A stretch of DNA of 35,240 bases, taken from assembly GCA_016209495.1 (NCBI GenBank), contig JACQVX010000242.1, positions 1 through 35,240 on the forward strand, given 5' to 3'. This document shows, piece by piece, positions 28,146-30,193 of this stretch (positions within the stretch are counted from its first letter, which is position 1; each line of letters opens with the position of its first letter). The notes below the pieces were generated by a model. It made no database searches and was not told the origin of the DNA. It was given only the letters and a program-made list of their open reading frames with translations. This DNA comes from Planctomycetota bacterium (GTDB lineage Bacteria; Planctomycetota; JACQVX01). The position numbers and the translations under genes are program-made.

Positions 28146-28220
28146 ACCCGCGTCGCAGCCTGCGATGGCCGCGGCGGTCATGGCGGAAACCGCGATGAGA
28201 AAACGGCGGGCGCCAGCCAC
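1..28220 (-). CDS. Giant tandem-repeat lipoprotein (about 80 Ig-like units), 3' end beyond window
   Basis: Read on the minus strand from GTG 28220, this frame gives at least 9,406 codons, and I saw no stop before the window edge. The N-terminus is a lipoprotein signal (ARRFLIAV hydrophobic stretch, lipobox I-A-G-C, Cys22) followed by DAGGGGG. About 80 units of ~117 residues follow. Consensus landmarks in order are TWTVQ, L-x-L-x-V, V[ST][RQ]GQ, PVTVxVTNxGxAAADLTxAAL, F-x-x-x-R-T-D-T-x-T-Q, LSFxVDV and VDAAVTADDANSGADxS. The strand pattern suggests a CARDB/Ig-like beta-sandwich; the exact family is inference. The linker codons keep the same phase throughout, so there is no frameshift. Units have one Trp, almost no Cys, and a net charge near -6 by hand count. 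Likely role: a lipid-anchored extended fibre for adhesion or envelope spacing. Alternative in-frame starts are GTG 28235, GTG 28250 and ATG 28337; 28220 and 28235 have G-rich ribosome-binding sequences and give a normal-length signal. Confidence 0.93.
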   Translation of the reverse strand, partial: MAGARRFLIAVSAMTAAAIAGCDAGGGGGNFDVKGLISGPARLEMSVDAEPTEVAQGQGNVTVRVTLVNIGGSAASVSSASLVFERPGDYTVERTDQVTQVQRAQSVTLSFSVLVSRNAAVGVHTVDARLSAVDTSSGEILTLDKARQTDTWNIRGGPILAVAVSTPPTQVTQGQKGLPVTVTVANSGTEAAEIQDAGLVFARTGDYVVTRTDTVTRVEAAATVTLAFTVDVKSFASPGSATLHARITARDVRTGGDFSKSQADTPDTWTVQAAPQLLVTVISPSKVMRGQTGVSVTLKVDNTGGATASLSSAALVFPVPADYTVARTDGILQLAAGGSANLSFVVTVGATAGLGTVAVDATVSAKDQNSGADASKARADFASSWVVSAAPVLSLTVSTAPATVSRGQAGIAVNVLVQNTGTVGANLTGAALVFAQAADYAVTRTDTVTRVEAGQVGALSFTVGVASTATLGTQRVDAAVTASDVISGANVSRAAADADDSWVVQSPPVLQLTVEAPATVTRGQTGAAVALRVQNTGTATATLTGAGLSLSPSASSYTVARTDAIAQVAGGATALLAFQVDVALGVATGTYTLDASVTASDANTGADASRSSADTRDTWAVNAPPVLSLSVLAAPTLVSRGQTLVPVTVLVVNGATGAPANLHAATLAFSPVASDYTATRTDTVAQVGSGASASLSFSVAVASAAALGVATIDASLSATDANTGADASLASAGVKDTWTVQSVPSLALRVVLATNTVSQGQVGVSVSVACSNAGQAVADLTAAALKFSPGAADFAATRTDTTAQVAGGATVTLVFSVGVNGNATLGTHTVDAAVTARDVNSGADASRSSAQTTDAWTVLRAPTLTVVVRATPTLVSRGQSLVGVAVEVSNEADASPLNLASAALSFGGAAADFTATRTDAATQVVSGATVTLSYSVNVSAAAPSGLRTIDASLAGTDANSGAAVSENTADVTDTWTVQAPAGLQLTVQGPATVSRGQSAAAVTVQATNTGEAAANVGTATLSFTASADFTATRTDTVGQVTGGATAVLSFSVAVSTGAATGVVTVDAAVTASDANSGADASRSTADTKATWTVQTPPSLAVAVLAPPSVTRGQTATAVSVTVQNAPTAAAANLSAAALAISPGAASYTATRADTAAQVAIGATVTLSFYVAVSASAPFGTATVDASLSATDANTGAGADKAAADTTDTWTVQGPPLLTLTVTTTVVTLTQGQTARPVTATVDNVGQAAATIGGATLSFSAPAGTYTVTRIDPVTQVAGGGSGDLNFLVDASATAPLGVVTIDASVTAWDANSGADVSRAAADVTATWTVQSPPALVLGVFAPPLVSQAQSGVSVTVTVANSGTAAADLTGASLSVSPNQADFIRTRTDTVAQVPGGATRTLSFAVDVGPAAVLGLKVLDAALTADDANTGLDVSVVTASTKDTWTVQASPFLAIVSITAPALVSRGQSAIPVVVRVDNTGGSAANVSSAALNISAPGDFALTRTDTVTQIASGASVSFTYSVDVLVGAALAPSNLNSVVTAVDANSGANASNGSGTLHTWTVQSPPVLSLSVSAPATVSQGQNDVAVSVAITNGGTAAANIGSAGLVLSPTASDFLVARTDTMTQLAGGASATLGFLVDVSAAAGAGFITLDASVTATDANSGYDRSRASADTTDIWTLQTPPALSLLVDAPPTAFRGQSGVPVSVKVTNEAGAAPANLTGAGLAFSPLASAFLPVRIDTVTQVGSGASVTLSFNVDVAPGAPIGTHTFDAGVTGADANSGAAVVKSAADTKDTLVVLNATQPSLRVLAGPTTVTRGQTGVLVSLETINEGIGTIDVLSAELRFTQNGEFTATRTDTVTQILGGATKSLSFLVDVSGGATLGVQTVDANVSAQDTFTGVDVSRFGAQTLDTWEVQSSASLKLLVLATPVTVSQGQNGVGVDVQAENVGSATATISGAALSFSPVPGDFTANRTDSQTTLAGGDFLTLSFVVNVNAAATTGLQVIDAAVSAVDANSGFDTSRANADTTDAWSVQTPAALNTTVTANPVTVSQSQAGVPVTVIVTNSGGASALLTAAVLQFTNPTDFAAARTDSITLVPGGTSASLLFSVGVTGTASPVVNVIDANVAASDVNSGANKSRPTADLTDIWTVQVAPSLSLEVIAAAPTVTQGQTGIPVTVRLVNGGGANADVTGASLALSNPADFTATRTDSVTLVTGGGGARTLSFTVDVNALAAQIANTIDAIVNADDSNSGADASRLAADTKDSWLVQGPPLLRLAVVALPLTVTRGQTGIAVTVETENPGAASADVTGAALLISAPGDFTATRTDTVTQIAGGVTASLSFSVSVSAAAVLGTVTLDAAVTADDANTGEDVSQTAAGTKDSWVVQTAPALTLEVLSPTATVTQGQVGASVSLRVVNSGQALAALGVASLGFSPVATDFTATRTDGIAQVAGGATQDLAFSVSVAGLASPGFTTVDAALAATDANTGADVSRTTADTILTWTVQTPPNLALRVVPSQSSVTQGQTSVGVTLVATNGGTAAATLSNARLAFSPGTAQFLATRTDTQTQVPGLGARSLSFSVDVSVVATPGVHTLDAAVTAQDANSGTDASRPTADTTGTWTVQQLPVLALAVLAAPATVSRGQSGVGVTVQVTNAGDAAADLTAAALAFSVGAASYTSTRTDTVTQVAGGGGSASLSFSVDVGAAATLGPVTIDAAITADDANTGQDVSVGAAATADAWTVQAPAALTLAVSAPAAVTQGQGAIPVQVVATNNVGAAADLAAAVLVLSTPADFTATRADTVTQVAGGTSATLSFNVAVAATATLGTVTLDSAVTADDANSGYDISRASADTTDAWAVQSGASLTLEVLAASTLVTQGQAGVPVTLRVTNTGTAAADLAAAALSFSPGATQFTAARTDAFTQVPGGTARSLAFTVDVDAAATLGFHTLDAAVTASDSNSGVDKSRASADTVDTWTVQSIASLTTEVLAGPLTVSRGQAAVPVSLRVTNAGGAAADLTGAALVYSPAPADFLSTRTDTLSQVAGGGATVTLAFSVNVAVTATLGSHTIDASVTADDANGGADVSRPNADTTDAWTVQSPPTLALAVLAAPTFVTRGQTAVAVSVQVANGGQAAADLTAAALSFSPGATQYTATRTDTLTQVAGASNATLTYTVDVDAAATLGTHTVDAAVTAQDANGGTDVSAASAATKDTWVVQIGASLFLTVLAPPTVSRGQPAVPVSLRVDNTGGAAANLAGVALAFTSAGDFTATRTDTATQVAGGASATLAFDVAVSSTAALAANTLDAAVTAVDASSNADVSRANADVPDAWTVLAGANLTLAVLAPATVSQGQSAVAVTLQVDNTGGAPALIAAAALAITPGATSFTASRTDTLTQLAGGMSANLGFLVDLAPATGVGFYTVDAALTASDANSGADISRANADTADLWTVQVPAALTTEVLAPATVTQAQTGVAVQVRVVNTGAAAAGLTGALLSLTSPADYLVARTDSVTQVTGGASASLTFSVTVAPTAAPGAATLDAAVTADDSNSGYDISVATASTKDTWTVQLAAQIQARVLAAALTVSRGQTGIPVTVQVDNVGGAAADLTGAALGFTVGGDFTSTRTDTLTQILGGASGSLDFLVDVSAAATLGASTIDAAVSADDANTGADVSLASAGTKDAWTVQSRPALSLEVLAAATVVTRGQTGVAVGVRLANGGTATANLAAAGLSFSPGATQFTATRTDTLTQLAGLGSATLSFQVAVDLAAATGAHTIDAAATATDLNDGADVSVASAATADAWTVQTFADLRLVVSAAASTVTRAQSAIPVSVEVQNLGASPASLAAAALSFSPGATEFTATRGDTVTQVAGLSTATLSFNVDVSAAAALAAHTLDAAVTASDVNTGADASRLAADTTDAWTVQDAPVLSAEVLAAATLVSRGQSAVPVSLRVANAGAAAADLTAAALAMSPVPGDFASTRTDTVTQVGGLATVTLSFSVDVAPAATLGSATLDASLTADDANSGYDASLAAAGTKDAWTVQSAPALTLRVLAAQPTVTQGQTALGVTVEVANAGTAAASLSAAALAFTNPGDFTASRTDTVTAVAGLGGATLSFSVDVALAAALGPNTVDASVTATDTNSGYDASRLTADTRAVVTVQSAPALTLAVAAPATVSRGQSAVALTVAVANGGTAAADLTAAALAFSPTATAFTATRTDAVTQVAGGGGATLAFLVDVDALAPLGFHTADAAVTADDANTGADASRASADTTDLLLVQDPPALVTEVLAPATVTRGQAGVLVLVRVDNPGVSAAAADLTGAALVFANPADYATTRTDTVTQVATNGSATLSFNVNVAPAAALGSTTVDASVTADDANTGLDESQFTATTKDVWNVNSPPDLRLNVVAVPTLVSRGQSGVAVSVELTNAALAAADITGAALAFSPAATAFTATRTDTVTQVTGGGTVTLAFGVDVAAAAPAGLATIDAAVTADDADTGVDASVGTALTKDTWTVQTPPALNLTVLAPSLVTRGQTGVVVALQVANAGQAAGDLTGAALSFTNPGEFTASRTDTETQVAGLGSRTLSFTVDVAAFATLGSQTVDASVTADDANSGADASVAAAATKDVWTVQTAPSLTARVVASPLTVSRGQTLVSVTVEVANGGQAAADLTAAALLFSPVATDFTATRTDAVTQVAGGATRSLAFAVDVNLAAALGGTTLDAAVTADDANSGTDASLATANTRDSWTVQSPPVLALQVAAPAATVTQGQSAVAVSVVATNAGTATATITGSSLNFTPGALDFTSTRTDTVTQVPGGGSVTFSFTVAVGAAATLGSHTIDAGAGATDANSGLDASVATAATQDAWTVVSPAILELNVIPSRSLVSQGQSGVAVSVEVQNAGLAAADLSGAALSFSPSATAYTATRTDTLTLVPGAGAVTLAFDVDVAVSAPLGLSTIDAAVTADDSNSGVDVSRSTANTKGTWTVQDPPDLTLQVLPSQTSVTQGQTGVAVTLRVTNGGAAAGDITGAALAFTPVATDFTALRTDTLTGVAGGGGVANLGFTVDVAAAATLGFHTINAAVTADDANSGYDASRPNADTTGSWSVQTAPALTTLVSALANLVSQGQTAVPVSVVVVNSGLAAADLTAAALVFTPNGPDFLATRTDAVTQVPGGASRTLSFSVNVSGVAVAAANTIDATVTADDANNGLDVSRLTADTQDAWTVQTPATLSLAVSAAATLVSRGQTAVPVTAVLTNAGQAAAGLTGASLAFTNAADFTVTRTDTVTQIAGGAAQTLSFQVNVSTTAVAAANTIDASVSAADANSGYDVSLATAGTKDAWTVQTPPSLAATVIAPATVSRAQTGIGVLVTLANGGQAAADLAAVTLSFTPVPGDFTATRTDTATQAAGGATLTLSFDVSVGAAASLGFHTLNAGVTAADANSSAALTAADTEVWTVQSAAVLTVQVLPSQASVTRGQSAVGVAVRVTDGGTAAADLTGVALAFSPTPADYSATRTDTLSQIPGSATVTLQFSVDVALTATPGAATIDAGVTADDANSGADVSQATAGTKGVWTVQTAPALATAVIAAPATVSRGQGALAITVQVDNAGGAAADLTGATLGFSPGVTDFTASRTDTVTQVAGGGSANLDFTVSVAAGAALGATTLDASVTADDANTGLDASRLTADTKDAWTVQSPPVLTVAVLAQATVTQGQTGTPVQVQVTNAGTAAADLTGAALSFSPFAGDFTATRTDTLTQVPGAGGATLAFTVDVASAATLGAHTVDASVTADDANSGADASRPTADTRAVWTVQTAPALTLRVVAVAATVTQGQFSVPVTVEATNAGQAAAAVSAADLAFSPNATDFTVARTDTQTQVPGSSTRSLSFLVNVNVAAAAVANTLDAAVTATDANSGAGASVAAAATKDAWTVQTAPALTLRVVASQPLVSQGQTAVAVTVELLNPAGAAAADLTAAALAFSPAATAFTGTRTDAVTQVAGGGSATLVFAVDVAVAAATGAHTLDAAVTADDANTGADASRPTADTKATWTVQTPPSLALEVVASQPTVTRGQGAVPVTVRLTNVGSAAANLGGAALAFSPGAAEFTATRTDTVTQIAGPGTATLSFSVNVDAAATLGVQTLDASVSAADVNTGYDASRSTADTRATWTVQTPPSLTLRVAPSQGLVSRGQTAVLVRLEVSNGGTAAADLTGAALAFTVPADYTATRTDTETQVAGGVTRTVRFDVDVNAAATLGFQVIDAAVTSDDANSGADASRANADTTGAWTVQTPASLSSEVVASPALVTRGQTGVPVTVRVANAGQAAADLTAASLLFFVPPDYTFSRTDSVTQVPGGGTQSLSFTVTVSGAAGLGPTTVDAAVTADDGNSGTSVSLPGASTIDTWTVQSPPALSLEVSAALALVTQGQTGIPVDLRVTNAGTAAADLTAAALAFSPGATAFTATRTDTATTVAGGGALTLNFTVAVASAAALGVHTIDGAITADDANGGADASVAAAATVDSWTVQSPPSLTLEVVASQATVSRGQSAVGVTVRLANAGTSAADLTGAALAFSPGAGEFTASRTDTLTQVGSTTTVTLSFTVNVAAAATLGVQTIDAAVTADDANSGYDVSRATADTMAAWTVQSPPTLVLQVLAQPTFVSRGQSAVAVTLAVANGGTAGATIGTAALSFAPGATEFTATRTDAITSIAGSGAVSLLFSVDVGAAATTGFHTLDAALTATDANSGYDASRASADSTDTWTVQTPAALTTQVVVSQALVTRTQTGVPVYLRVTNGGEAAADLTAAALAFAPNPGDFVPTRTDTETQVAGGATRTLNFSVDVAGGAALATHTVDASVTADDSNTGYDVSLATATTQATWTVQTAPSLTLAVAAPATVSQGQSAIPVTVTVANVGQAAADLTGAALAFTNAPDFTAVRTDTQTQVAGLGSNTLAFTVTVSATAALAVNTLDAAVTADDANSGTDASRANADTVDTWLVQSPPVLTLAVDAAAGLVTQGQTGIPVTLRVANAGTAAADLTGAALAFSPGAAQFTATRTDTQTQVLGASSVTLSFTVAADAAATLGTHTVDGAVSADDANSGYDVSKASADTVDTWSVQSPPGLQVRVLTTPTLVTQAQSAVSVTAIVDNLGTAAANITGAALAFSPFATQFTATRLDPITQIAGGASGTLSFSVEVGAAATPGFHVIDAALTATDDNSGADVSRPNADTTDSWIVQTAPALTTEVLAGPASVTRGQSAIPVTVRVSNAGQAAADLTGAALAFSPAPADFISTRTDTFNQVPGGGTRNLSFDVTVAAIAGLGSHTIDAGVTADDANSGYDVSRPTADTKDAWTVQTAPALTLRVLPSQPTVTRGQAGVPVSVEVTNSGTAAADLTGAALSFTNPGDFTATRTDTLTQVPGGATSTLAFSVDVAALAALGTVTVDAAVTADDANSGYDASRLAADTTGALTVQSAPALTLEVVAPATVTQAQTTVPVTVRVSNAGTAAADLTGDALAFSAVGDFTATRTDTLTQLPGVGTSTLVYTVDVSAAAALGPVTVDAAVTADDANSGADVSRATADTKAVWTVQSAAALQAAVLAASTVSQGQLNVPVTVQVTNNGTAAANLAAAALSFTPNATAFTALRSDTVSQVAGGGTQNLAFVVDVNALAALVSTTIDAAVTASDANTGADVSLATANTKDAWTVQSAPGLTLEVVAALALVTRGQSAIPVTVNLSNAGTAAADLTGAALSFTNGGDFTATRTDTLVQVPGSESATLSFLVDVKATAVLASNTIDAAVTSDDANSGADASRATADTRDAWTVQTPPSLSLEVLSAALTVSRGQSSVAVDVRAANAGQAAADLTAALLAFAPGATDFTAARTDTGSQVPGLGALTLSFGVDVGAAAALGPVTLDAAVTADDANSGYDASAASAATTDVWTVQSPPALTLEVLAAASTVTQGQTGLPVDLRVANGGTAAANLAAAALLFTPGTTQFTATRTDTVAQVAGGATRTLNFQVAVDLAATTGFHTLDAAVTATDANSGYDASRAAADTTDVWVVQSLPSLALEVQAGPVAVTQGQTGVGVGLRVVNAGGATAILGAADLYFAPFPADFLDVRTDSITQVVGGGTVNLAFTVTVGAAANLGAHTVDASVSATDTNSGQDVSALAAATKDTWTVQSLPTLAVAVVLAQATVTQGQIAVPVLVQVTNAGTALATISGAALAFTPNATDFTLTRTDTVTQVGGASSATLSFSMNVNAAATLAVSTIDASVTAADPNSGQDVSRPNADTLDTVAVQSPPSLTTAVLAPSAVGQGQTNTPLFITVSNSGTAAADITSAGLAFTANPTQFTASRTDTLTQVGGLGNVTLSFGVNVSATATLGIETVDGMVTADDANSGLDVSRLTADTQDTFQVKAGATLVVAVFAPTKVTRGQSAAAVTVQVDNVGDSDANIGNAVLVFTPTPADFTSARTDGVTNVPAAGTRNLTFSVDVNGAAGLGFHTVDAGITATDVVSGGDVSRPTADTSDSWEVQDPPALSMQVFAGPTLVTRGQTGAPVTVTVFNTGGATAEITGAALVLLPNPPDYFALRTDTISQVLSGSSANLNFTVNVSTTATLGLNTVDASVTASDLNTGVDASQPTAGTTDAWTVQSPPALVLTVLATPTTVTRGQPGIPVSLQVYNGGQAAADLTGAALAFSPGATEFTALRTDTVTQIAGLGSATLDFSVNVSTSASLGVRTIDASVSADDANGGMDASRPAADTTDVWTVLQEAALTLEVVASTGTVSRGQTGVGVTVRVQNVGQAAANISAANLAITSPADFTVARTDTVTQVAGGATNSFAFTVDVNALAALGTQTVDASCGATDDVSGVNVSRANADTKDTWVVQSAPVLVVTVLAPATVTQGQVNGFFKVKVDNLGGAAADITGGAISFSPAGTDFTATRTDLVTQVPGGGGSRDLIFNVLVSGTAALITSTVDAAVTADDANSGADVSKANADNLDTVLVQSPPALTLEVLAATTTVTRGQTGVAVSARLVNAGQAAANLALAALAFTPVPGDFSSTRTDTLTQVTGGGAGVTLSFNVNVNLSATIAVVTLDGSVIASDANSNEDASLLTASTKDTWTVQSVPDLSLAVSSPASVTRGQTGSVVTVAVANAGTAAADITAAALAFAPNSTDFTSTRTDTVTQVAGLGNATLSFSVNVNLGAATVPNTIDASVTADDANGGADYSRLFADTTSSWVVLNGASLVLSVTASQGLVTRGQTGVGVQVEATNGAIAAGANVSDAALLFSPFATDFTALRTDSVTQVPGGTSRTLSFDVSVAALAATGLHGIDAAVTATDDVSGADVSNPGAETTDDWTVQTAPALALEVVAAPLTVSQAQSGVVVQVRATNSAQAAADLTAAALGFTPNPADFISSRTDTVSQVPGGATRTLQFSVNVSATAAP
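28155..28220 (-). other. Lipoprotein signal peptide and lipobox of the giant protein
   Basis: The 22 codons read V/M-AGARRFLIAVSAMTAAAIAG-C: two arginines, a hydrophobic core, and the lipobox I-A-G immediately before Cys22 (codon at 28155-28157). This is the standard substrate pattern for prolipoprotein diacylglyceryl transferase and signal peptidase II. After cleavage the mature N-terminus would be lipidated Cys followed by Asp, then a five-glycine tether before the first folded unit. In Escherichia coli Asp at +2 keeps lipoproteins in the inner membrane; whether that rule holds here is unknown. Confidence 0.88.
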
Positions 28221-28579
28221 TGGCGCTCCCGCCACGCGACCCCCCTGCACTCGAATCCCCCCCGTCCGGAGTGGGCTGGTCGCACCCCTCGACCTTGCCC
28301 TTTGGCGGGTCTCCAGACGATGACCCGTGGAAAACATACGATGGGACCGCTGGCCTGGCAAAGGGGCCCTTGACTCACAAACCACGCATGGCTAGTATGT
28401 TATGGCAAGCAAGCACAATTTTTTTATTTTTATTGAACCTTCAGCGGGCATTGAGCGTGGGGTCACGAGGGTGAAGAGCCGGCGGCACGGCCGGGCGATC
28501 TTGACTACCCCCCATCGGCCGCTAGGATGCGGCGCCGCTCCAGACCCTCGGCGAACGCACATCCTGCGAGGACCCACCA
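28221..28579. promoter_or_regulatory. Divergent intergenic region with an AT-rich island
   Basis: This 359-bp stretch separates the leftward giant gene from the rightward aldehyde dehydrogenase. It contains the only strongly AT-rich segment of the window (about 28391-28440, including a T-rich run at 28419-28433), which probably marks promoter DNA for the giant gene. I find no convincing -35/-10 pair on the minus strand. Short palindromes AAGGGGCCCTT (28361-28371) and TGACTCA (28371-28377) lie between the island and the giant gene and could be operator-like, but this is speculative. Short open frames here look non-coding. The minus-strand frame of the giant gene stays open up to a TAG at 28392-28394. 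Confidence 0.5.
28501..28528 (+). promoter_or_regulatory. Sigma70-like promoter for the aldehyde dehydrogenase
   Basis: TTGACT at 28501-28506 (5 of 6 to the -35 consensus) is followed after 16 bp by TAGGAT at 28523-28528 (4 of 6 to the -10 consensus). Transcription would begin near 28535, leaving a leader of about 45 nt that contains the GAGG ribosome-binding site at 28568-28571. The position and spacing fit a housekeeping promoter, but this is a pattern match only. Confidence 0.5.
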
Positions 28580-30055
28580 ATGACTACCGGCACCGGCACC
28601 GCGACCCAGGCGAGGCTCTACATCGGTGGAGAGTGGCGAGAGGCCGCCGACGGCGGCACCTTCGAGACGTACAACCCCGCCACGGAAGAGCTCAACGCGC
28701 TGGTGTCCTCCGCCGGTGAGGCGGACGTGGACGCGGCGGTCGCCGAGGCCCGCAAGGCCTTCGAGGAAGGCCCGTGGGCCACCATGGACGCGGCGGGCCG
28801 CGCCCGGATCCTCTGGCGGATGGGTGACCTCCTGGAGGAGAGGGCCGACGACGTGGCCCGCGTGGAGACCGCCGACAACGGGAAGCCCATCTTCGAGTCC
28901 CGCTACATCGATGTCCCCTGCACGGCGGACTGCTTCCGCTACTATGCGGGTTGGGCCACGAAGCTCCACGGGCAGACGATCCCCGTGGCGGGCCCATACC
29001 TTAATTACACGCTGAGCGAGCCGGTGGGCGTCGTGGCGGCCATCGTGCCCTGGAACTTCCCACTGCTCCTGGCGGCGTGGAAGATCGCGCCGGCCCTGGC
29101 CACCGGGAACACCGCCATCGTCAAGCCCGCCACCCACACCCCCCTATCCATCCTGCGGCTCGCGGAGATCGGGGAGGCCGCGGGTCTCCCCCCCGGCGTC
29201 CTGAACGTCCTGCCCGGCCAGGGCTCGCGTATCGGCCCGAGGCTCCTCGAACACCCGGGGGTGGACAAGGTCTCCTTCACCGGCGAGACGGCCACCGGGC
29301 GCGAGGTCCTGCGCCGCTCGGCGGGGTCCATCAAGCGGGTGACGCTGGAGCTGGGGGGCAAGTCCCCCAACGTGGTCTTCGCCGACGCCGACCTGGACGC
29401 GGCGGTGAAGGGGGCCACCACCGGGATCTTCTACGGGAAGGGGGAGGTGTGCGCGGCCGGCTCCCGGCTCCTGGTGGAGAGGTCCATCCACGACGCATTC
29501 GTGGAGCGGCTCGTGGAGCGGGCGCGGCGCCTGGCGCCGGCGGACCCGATGCACCCCAAGACCCGCCTCGGGGCCCTGGTGAGCCGGGCCCAGCTCGAGA
29601 AGGTCCTCTCCTACGTCGAGACGGGCCGGCGCGAAGGCGCGAGGCTCGTGGCGGGGGGAGCCCGGGTGGACATCGGGACGGGCAAGGGCTACTTCATGGC
29701 CCCCACTATCTTCGACCGAGTCTCCAACGCGATGGCCATCGCCCGGGAGGAGATCTTCGGCCCCGTCCTGTGCGTCATCCCCTTCGAGACCGTGGACCAG
29801 GCCCTGACCATCGCCAACGACTCCCCCTACGGCCTGGCGGCGGCCGTCTGGACCCGGGACGTGGCCAGGGCCCACCGGGTCGCGCGGCGAATACGCGCCG
29901 GGACGGTCTGGATCAACACCTACAACAACTACGACTCGGCCTCGCCCTTCGGGGGCTACAAGCAGAGCGGCTTCGGCCGCGAGCTGGGGGAAGGCGCCCT
30001 GGCGAGCTACACCGAGGTCAAGAGCGTGTGGGTCAACCTGGGTCAGGAATCGTGA
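28580..30055 (+). CDS. NAD(P)+-dependent aldehyde dehydrogenase
   Basis: This 491-residue protein has the normal full length for the ALDH superfamily. It oxidises an aldehyde to a carboxylate with NAD(P)+ in the cytoplasm. Visible motifs are VPWNFP with Asn159 (oxyanion site), Lys182 in AIVKPA (cofactor binding), FTGE (233-236), LELGGKSPN with general-base Glu257, GEVCAAGSR with catalytic Cys291, EEIFGP with Glu391, and SPFGGYKQSGFGRELG near the C-terminus. All key residues are intact. It resembles the betaine/phenylacetaldehyde/general aldehyde branch; the substrate cannot be told. The ATG start has GAGG (28568-28571) 8 nt upstream and a promoter-like element before that. A 138-bp gap separates it from the downstream operon, so it may be transcribed alone or with it. 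Confidence 0.95.
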   Translation: MTTGTGTATQARLYIGGEWREAADGGTFETYNPATEELNALVSSAGEADVDAAVAEARKAFEEGPWATMDAAGRARILWRMGDLLEERADDVARVETADNGKPIFESRYIDVPCTADCFRYYAGWATKLHGQTIPVAGPYLNYTLSEPVGVVAAIVPWNFPLLLAAWKIAPALATGNTAIVKPATHTPLSILRLAEIGEAAGLPPGVLNVLPGQGSRIGPRLLEHPGVDKVSFTGETATGREVLRRSAGSIKRVTLELGGKSPNVVFADADLDAAVKGATTGIFYGKGEVCAAGSRLLVERSIHDAFVERLVERARRLAPADPMHPKTRLGALVSRAQLEKVLSYVETGRREGARLVAGGARVDIGTGKGYFMAPTIFDRVSNAMAIAREEIFGPVLCVIPFETVDQALTIANDSPYGLAAAVWTRDVARAHRVARRIRAGTVWINTYNNYDSASPFGGYKQSGFGRELGEGALASYTEVKSVWVNLGQES

Positions 30056-30193
30056 AGGAGCAACGGCTGCACTCGACCGGCTGGAAATCACCCCCCAGCT
30101 GGTGATCGCCGCCACCACCGGCCGCTGCGTGGATAGGGACCTGGGGGTGGCGCTGGCATGCGACCTGCGCCACCCGGAAGGGAGCCTGAGACC
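30056..30193 (+). other. Intergenic gap with a small hairpin
   Basis: An inverted repeat ATCACC (30087-30092) / GGTGAT (30101-30106) with an 8-nt loop lies 31 bp after the aldehyde dehydrogenase stop. There is no T-tract, so it is not a convincing intrinsic terminator and could be an attenuating or mRNA-stabilising structure. AAGGGAG at 30178-30184 is the ribosome-binding site of the next gene. Confidence 0.25.

Noticed and set aside
13-28323. Dozens of plus-strand frames showing a regular WTVQ pattern
   Set aside because: They are another antisense register of the repeat units. The WTVQ seen in them comes from the palindromic linker DNA. They are broken by stops in many units, whereas the minus-strand frame is never broken.
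28335-28337. Upstream in-frame ATG as the start of the giant gene
   Set aside because: It lacks a ribosome-binding site and would put about 45 polar, Arg-rich residues before the lipoprotein hydrophobic core. GTG 28220 or 28235 gives a normal signal peptide.
30087-30106. Rho-independent terminator after the aldehyde dehydrogenase
   Set aside because: The stem is only 6 bp and there is no T-tract, so it is listed only as a hairpin in the gap.
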